NCBI GenBank assembly: GCA_006384855.1
Contig: VCJN01003190.1
Span: 62,001-126,000, forward strand
Direction of reading: 5' to 3'
Origin: Tetraselmis striata
Taxonomy: Eukaryota > Chlorophyta > Chlorodendrophyceae > Chlorodendrales > Chlorodendraceae
DNA length: 64,000 nucleotides
Shown: piece after piece, positions 58,187-64,000 of the stretch
How positions within the stretch are numbered: position 1 is the stretch's first letter
Layout: every line of letters starts with the position of its first letter
Position numbers and translations under genes: made by a program
Notes under the pieces: generated by a model
The model's database searches: none
The model's input: the letters and a program-made list of their open reading frames with translations, nothing else
What the model was told of the DNA's origin: nothing

Positions 58187-61100
58187 CTACTTCGGGAGCG
58201 TGTCAAGTGAATCAGCCTCTGCACCGCCCTCCATGCTTCCCTTAGAATGGTCGTGATTCACCTACAGAGCACAGGCGGTCAAATCAGTAAGGTATCCGTG
58301 CTATGGGGCTGTCCTGCTGGTAGATTCGTAGATGAACCACAGGCAATGATTGGGATGATGGGCTCACTTGCTTGTCCCACATGCGCGCATAGATGCCATC
58401 ACGAGCCAATAACTGGTGGTGGCTTCCTAGCTCCGCAATCCGGCCATTCTGCACATACCATTCCGAATGCTGAGTGTTCGCGCCCACATGGATACCTTGT
58501 CATATACAGCATATTTGATACGAGTCTTTAATTCTTCCCACACATGTGCCTACACACACACACACAAACACCGCGCATACCTCCAGAACTGCGATCTTAT
58601 CACACGCCGCCGCAGTGGAGAGACGATGTGCCACAAAGAGAGATGTTCTGCCTTGCGCTGCTTCTTGCAGGCTGCCCAGCACCTCACGTTCGGTGTGGCT
58701 GTCCAGCGCTGAGGTGACCTCGTCGAATATGAGGATCTTTGGGTTCTTCAGAAAGGCCCGTGCCAGCGCAATCCGCTGTTTTTCTCCCCCACTCAGCTTG
58801 AGGCCGCGCTCACCAACAACGGTGTGGTAGCCGTGGGGTAGGGTCTCAATGGCATCATGTATGGCAGCGGCACGAGCAGCAGCATGCACTTCCTCCTCAG
58901 CGGCATCCATCTTTCCGTACTGGATGTTGTAGAACACGGTATTGTTGAAGAGGACAACATCCTGAGAGGTGAGGCGGTCGACACGCTTTATCATATAACT
59001 ATCATGCCTGTGGGTGACAGGGTGATATCAGTGACCGTGTGCTCAAATCAGTACCTGAGGCACCACCGCCATGGCGCCGCGGAGGCTGTCCAGGCGAAGA
59101 TCGCGAACGTCCTGTCCGCCCACAAATACAGCTCCAGTGCCCGAGTCATAGAAGCGCACCAGCAGACGCAACAATGTGGACTTGCCACTGCCGCTGCCGC
59201 CCACAATCGCGCATGATGTGCCCTGTCATTAGCAGCACTTGCATTCAGTCACAACTTGAAACATGTGAATCAGGCCGTGCGAAAACAGGTTGAAAACGTA
59301 CCTGGGGGATGTTTAGAGAGATTCCTTGCAGCACTGGACGCGTGCCTGATCCGTAGCTAAAAGATACGTTGTCAAAGACGACATCAAGCGGGCCAGTTGA
59401 CCGAAGGTCCACCGCATTGGGTGACTCCATCACGGATGGCCTCTCGCGGAGCAAGGAAAACATCGCCCCCATGTCAACAAGCGACTGCTTGGTTTCACGG
59501 TATACTGTCCCCAGGAAATTGAGTGGGACAGAAAGCTGGAAGAGCAGGCCTTGAACCATGACTACATCTCCAACTGTGAGGCGGCCCTCCATAACACCCT
59601 GCCGAGTGAAGAGAGTGAGATGATGAGCAACGCGACCATGATGAAACCACTTTCAGCCATGGCACTCTCACGAGTTTAACGTGGACTTACCTGAGCAGCC
59701 ATCACCATGGCTGCGCTTAGCGCTGCACTGAAGATGAAGTTTTGGCCGGCGTTAAGGAAAGCTAGGCTCCCGAATGTTTTTACTGCCGCCGTCTCATACC
59801 CGCGCAACATCCTGCAGCAGACCGGCACGGGGTGTTGTTCGGTTCACATTCGGGAGAGGGCGCCAAGTACTATCTGGAGAAAAACACACTCAAGCTAGGA
59901 GGGCTCGCAGCTGAGTGGGACGGACAGCCTTCGGCTGAATAGAACATGCATCGCACCTATCATACTCCCTAAACTCGTGCTGCTCGTTGCCAAAATCTGC
60001 CGAAGCGCAATCCACTATGTCAGCGCACCTGTAGATAGTATCTTGGATGCAGCACGTAACAGATCACGAGCGGGGACTGCGTACATTTCACTGTCTCGTA
60101 GTTGACGAGTGAGTCAATCGCACGCGAGCCTCCCTGCAATCGGACCGGCATAATCTTTCAGATAGGACACCGGGAGTAAGGGACACATGTTCCTGTACCC
60201 GCAAAGCCAGGCCAAGATGAGGGCAAGAAAAGCCGGAAACTGCCATACCTCACTATCCATTTTGTTCATCTGCTTCCGGAATTGAGTGCGCCATGAAGTG
60301 ACCGCTACCGTGAATGTAGCATAGGCAACCACCGTTGCCGCAGTGAGACCAGCAAACGCCGGGCCGCACTTTACATACAGGACGCCACTGACAAGCGCAA
60401 ACTCCAACGCCGTAGGCACTACATTGAAAAGCATGGAGCTGAGAATAAAGTTTATACCACGGGTACCCCTGTCGATCACCCGATTCAAAGCCCCTGTTTG
60501 CCGGTTAAGATGGAAGTTGAGGTCCAGCTCATGCAGGTGACGGAAAACTTTGGAAGCGACGTTGCGAATGCCAGCTTGTGAGACCTGCAGGAGGCATACA
60601 AGCAGATCAGCGTGCTTGCTGGTCACATGCTCTTTGAGTGCCATTAATATAGGGGGCCACGCATACCTTTGAGAAAACTGCATTTCTAGCCTCCGAGCAG
60701 AATGATGCCCCGGCCTTGGCCGCGCCGTAACCAACGAGTAGCATCACTGGTGTCCCCCATAGCGCGGCATCCATCCCAGCACCAGGCAATGCTAGGCTAT
60801 CGACGGCATGCTTGAAAATAAACGGCACCTAGAGATACGCACGAGGTCAGACCAGGCATTGCAGATTAACAGAGGCATGCGCACAATAGCAAGTGCGGTG
60901 GGGCGTGCAGGCGGAGCACAGGCAGCGCAGGCCCCTGGTTGGGGGAAAGGGGTAGGAGGTCACCTGCACGTTGAGAAGCTTTGACGCAACCAGAAGGGAT
61001 AGCGCTGCCGCCATAGTGTTTCTGGCAGACTTGTCGTTTGCTGGCAGCAAATAGGGCATCATATCACCCATGATCTCCCAATCGGTCAATTTCTGCACCT

Positions 61101-61832
61101 GCAGCACCAGGCCAATAAGGGTGAGGAGAGGTACAACCAGAACCTGCACGGCCGGTAGACTGTCCAATGCCTTTGCGGCCGGGCGAAATTTGGTGCATAT
61201 GCCCGCATTCGAACACCGAACGCCAATAAGTTACGAGACACCAACTGCCCCCCCAACACACACACATACGCACCTGCCAGAATGCCGCTTGGTCAGGGCT
61301 GTAACCCGGCGGATTTCTGGGAACAACTCACTCGCAAGCGCCGTTGGAATCCATCCAATACAGCATCTGCGTGTATCTGGCAACTCCAGATACACCGGGG
61401 GCGGGCGGGGGGGGGGGGGGGGGGGGGGGGGTGGCGAACCTCATGCCCAGCTACTGTAGTCTTCTCTGCCTTTGGGGTCTGCGTTTGGCCCGATGATTGA
61501 ACGCTGGCCCCAGCTGCAGTGGCTTGGAAGCGCCTTGCAGAAGGGTCTGCAGTGACAAACAGCCCGCCCTCGCCGTGCAAAGCTCCTGCGCGGAGGAGCG
61601 CAGCGCTCCACCTAGTCCGATCCCTCCAATCGCGTTCCCTCACACCTGACTGATGACGTGCGCTGGAACGCGGCTGTAACCACACCCCGAGTTCGCCACC
61701 AGCAACCCCCATGCAGGTAGCAGCACTACCAGTGCGTATGTCCAGAGACTTTTGCGAGGCCGCGGCGATGCCCAGGTCCACGGCCATTGGACAAGGCCTC
61801 AAACACCGCGCGATCGAGGCAACGCGCAGCAT
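58187..61832 (-). CDS. ATM1: Mitochondrial ABC half-transporter, ATM1/ABCB7 family, 12 exons
   Basis: Exons (minus): 61440-61832, 60964-61092, 60667-60828, 60249-60584, 60085-60133, 59957-59996, 59691-59811, 59302-59598, 59055-59222, 58581-58961, 58368-58448, 58187-58261. All phases agree, giving 743 codons, the usual family length. The family exports a glutathione-linked sulfur compound from mitochondria for cytosolic iron-sulfur assembly. The N-terminus ([13 protein letters not shown]) is Arg-rich and fits a mitochondrial presequence. The membrane part has [32 protein letters not shown] and [15 protein letters not shown]. The nucleotide-binding domain has Walker [10 protein letters not shown], a Q loop, signature LSGGEKQR, Walker B ILIFDE and an H loop in FVAHRLST. 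All key residues are present. Intron 1 holds a 25-nt G run. Confidence 0.95.
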
Positions 61833-63120
61833 CGGAGTTCAGGCCTCGGTGAAGTCGCGACCCTGGGTGCTGGAAGCGTATTGAGAGGTGTGATGGATTT
61901 CCTCCAGCCACCCGGCTACTTGTGTCTGGCAACCAACGATAGATAATATTGAGACAGCATAAGCGCAATCGCCCCTCCCCGCCAGCGGGACGGGCCTACA
62001 TGTAGCTAGTTCAGTCGTCGTTGCAATGCTATTCGGCCGCCGTTGCGCTGCAATTCCTCGCGGCCACCGCCGCGCAGCCGCGCCGCGATGGGGACGACGG
62101 AGTATGTATCAAACGACGCACGGGAGCCCCCGCCGGTCGTACGAGTCATATACAGTAGTCGCTAATAAATCTCTCGAGTTTCCTGCAGTACTTTATGACT
62201 TCTGTGAAATTCCGGTTTCGTCCGCAGCAGCAGAGCTGCCCAGCAGGGTCTAGATCCGTGCCTACCTACCGGCACTTATAATCCTTTATTTATTATTCGT
62301 AACCCTGCTGGCACCCCTCTTTTATTCCCCGCCTTTCCCGCCCCTCTTTCCCCGCCCCCGCCCCCGCCCTCTTTCCCCGCCCCCGTCCGGACAGGAGTGG
62401 CAACTGTGAAACCGTTGCAGCTTCTCTACCACGACCGTATAGGCAGCGATCCAACTAATATGCGGACACCCCTGGGTACGCGATGCTACGTAGTCAACAA
62501 GCAAATAGAAGGATCTTGCAAATTTCAAAAAAAGCACTCTGCAAGTTTAATTGCGGGCGCTAGTGGTCGAATTTCCAACACCGTTGGATCACGGGACTGG
62601 GTGCAATATCCTTACAGGGTAGTGAAATTGGTCCAAATACGCTACTGCTCGGAAAATACCCATTTTTGAGGGGGTCAAAACGGCGCTAATCACGGCGCAC
62701 TCAAATGGTACGTTAAGCGACAATAGCGCAATTACTGCTTCTCCAGCTTCATATTTGACCGGTAGAAATTATATATTCCTATGGTCGAGTCGTGTATCAA
62801 TCAAACTCGGTCAGAATGTTTTTTTGTCAGAAGAGTTCCGCGGACTTCGATTTACTGCGCTAGAACTACGGATGCTGCTGGGGTGTCGGGCAGCTCCACC
62901 GCCACCCAGCTGCTGCACTGGGCGGCATGGGGGGAGGACTTCGTACTGTGTCGGGGGGCCAAAACTCCTAGAGCGAAGGTGTTGGCCCCCTAGATATTCG
63001 CTGTGTCCAAGATGCCCGTACAGCCTTTGTACGCGCGATGGGACGCCCTGCGCATGCAGCCCCGCACATCCGTGCGTCCCCCCTCGGCCGTCCCTCGCTA
63101 CTCCACTTAGCGAAATACCA
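61833..63120. other. Upstream of ATM1, no gene seen
   Basis: The ATM1 promoter should lie just above 61832. A pyrimidine-rich tract of CCCCGCCC and CTCTTT repeats covers about 62320-62395. Open frames here have no recognisable domain. Confidence 0.4.
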
Positions 63121-63123
63121 CCT

Positions 63124-63590
63124 CCCCTTCAACCCTCGTGCGACAGTCTCAACAGGATAGAGACCGCAGGGACAAACAAAGGTGGTGTGCAGTGGTGGTG
63201 CAAAGGCGAGAGGCTACAGTGTTTTTCAGCATAGAACAATTGTTTAACACAACGCTTACCACACGGCAGCATTATACAGTACATATAATTGTCACACTAC
63301 ATTCCGCCCCCCCCTGCGAGAATTCAATTCTCGACATCAGCGGGGTTCGAACTGGTGAACCTTACATCAGGATGCTGGCGCCTTGTAACAATTGAGGCGG
63401 TATCAATCCGGCTCCGAAACCAGTGCGACAGTCTCAACAGGATAGAGACCGCAGGGACAAACAAAGGTGGTGTGCAGTGGTGGTGCAAAGGCGAGAGGCT
63501 ACAGTGTTTTTCAGCATAGAACAATTGTTTAACACAACGCTTACCACACGGCAGCATTATACAGTACATATAATTGTCACACTCGGCGGC
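63124..63590. repeat. 166-bp direct repeat pair flanking a tRNA-like spacer
   Basis: 63124-63293 and 63421-63587 are essentially identical, from GCGACAGTCTCAACAGGATA to ACATATAATTGTCACACT. The 130-bp spacer carries, on the minus strand, CCAGTTCGAACCCCGC, a B-box-like word, and ends with GGCTCCGAAACCAG, close to the ends of the satellite array. The pair could be a short LTR-like or duplicated SINE structure. Confidence 0.7.
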
Positions 63591-64000
63591 AGCGAGTAGG
63601 ATTAAACCCCGGTCTAGCAACGCTACATAATAGCCCAGAATAGTCCCATAAATGGGTTAGGTGCCCAGTTGGGCGGGCTTCGGCGCGTGATCGGGGCGGG
63701 GCATTTCGGTTTACGACGGACGGGCGTTGACCGAAGGTCCGCAAGACGGCCATCATCCCGGCCGTCCCGCCGACTGCACCGATGGAAACTCGTCAAACGA
63801 AGGTGTGGATCCCCAAGACATAGTCATAGGTCGGCTGTAGAGACACTCAAACCCCCGGTGATGGTGCGTGTGTGCAGCCCCACCGATCCGTGTGTCGGTG
63901 AGGGTGTGCGATAAAACACAACTCGACAAGTACTCGTCGCCCTCCCCCCCCCCATACGTACGAATCGGCAACCAGAACCGGAGCAACTCCCGTCATCGTG

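Noticed and set aside
58546-58830. Plus-strand open frame opposite the ATM1 nucleotide-binding exon
   Set aside because: It is a shadow of the conserved minus-strand exon carrying the signature and Walker B motifs.
63310-63390. Functional tRNA gene on the minus strand
   Set aside because: A B-box-like word is present, but no acceptor stem or clear anticodon arm can be drawn.

Overview
This window reads as nuclear DNA of a eukaryote, probably an alga. The only two host genes I can model well are split by many short GT-AG introns, and one encodes a mitochondrial-type ABC exporter. The rest is transposons, satellites and long G/C homopolymers. A green-lineage host is my inference. No rRNA, organellar or bacterial operon structure is visible.

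Region by region. 0-3.5 kb: a broken tyrosine-recombinase element with DIRS/PAT-like repeated ends. 3.5-9.6 kb: a tRNA-derived SINE-like piece, a repeat family copy (4.9-6.4 kb) that recurs at 48.6-50.6 kb, and a minus-strand gene of unknown function (6.5-8.2 kb). 9.9-12.5 kb: two divergent unknown genes. 12.84-23.21 kb: about 28 tandem copies of a 368-372 bp satellite, each an imperfect palindrome, bounded by inverted flanks as if one foldback element had been amplified from inside. 23.85-27.7 kb: two convergent genes, one with a piggyBac-type Cys/His finger, the other with a Tudor-like segment and split by a hAT-like element with a perfect 8-bp target duplication. 28.6-31.5 kb: three further tandem arrays.

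33.6-44.75 kb is the most interesting part: an approximately 11-kb DNA transposon with two divergent spliced genes sharing one promoter region. The minus-strand gene ends in an N4/N6 DNA methyltransferase-like domain. The plus-strand gene looks like a DDE-type transposase of the DUF7869 kind. All three arrays of one 24-bp minisatellite lie in introns of these two genes. A fragment of a second copy follows at 44.75-45.25 kb. The single-codon breaks I can see in the two coding sequences are nearly all TAG.

45.3-52 kb holds tandem repeats, a weak hypothetical gene, the second copy of the 5-kb family, and an 833-bp inverted-repeat element. 52.3-57.4 kb carries a possible secreted protein with a P-domain (proprotein-convertase type), with a 306-bp almost perfect hairpin in or beside it. 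58.19-61.83 kb is a complete 12-exon ATM1/ABCB7 gene (743 codons) on the minus strand, convergent with the P-domain gene. 61.8-64 kb shows only repeats, including a 166-bp direct duplication around a tRNA-like sequence.

All calls come from reading the sequence. No alignments or searches were run, and family names rest on remembered motif patterns.
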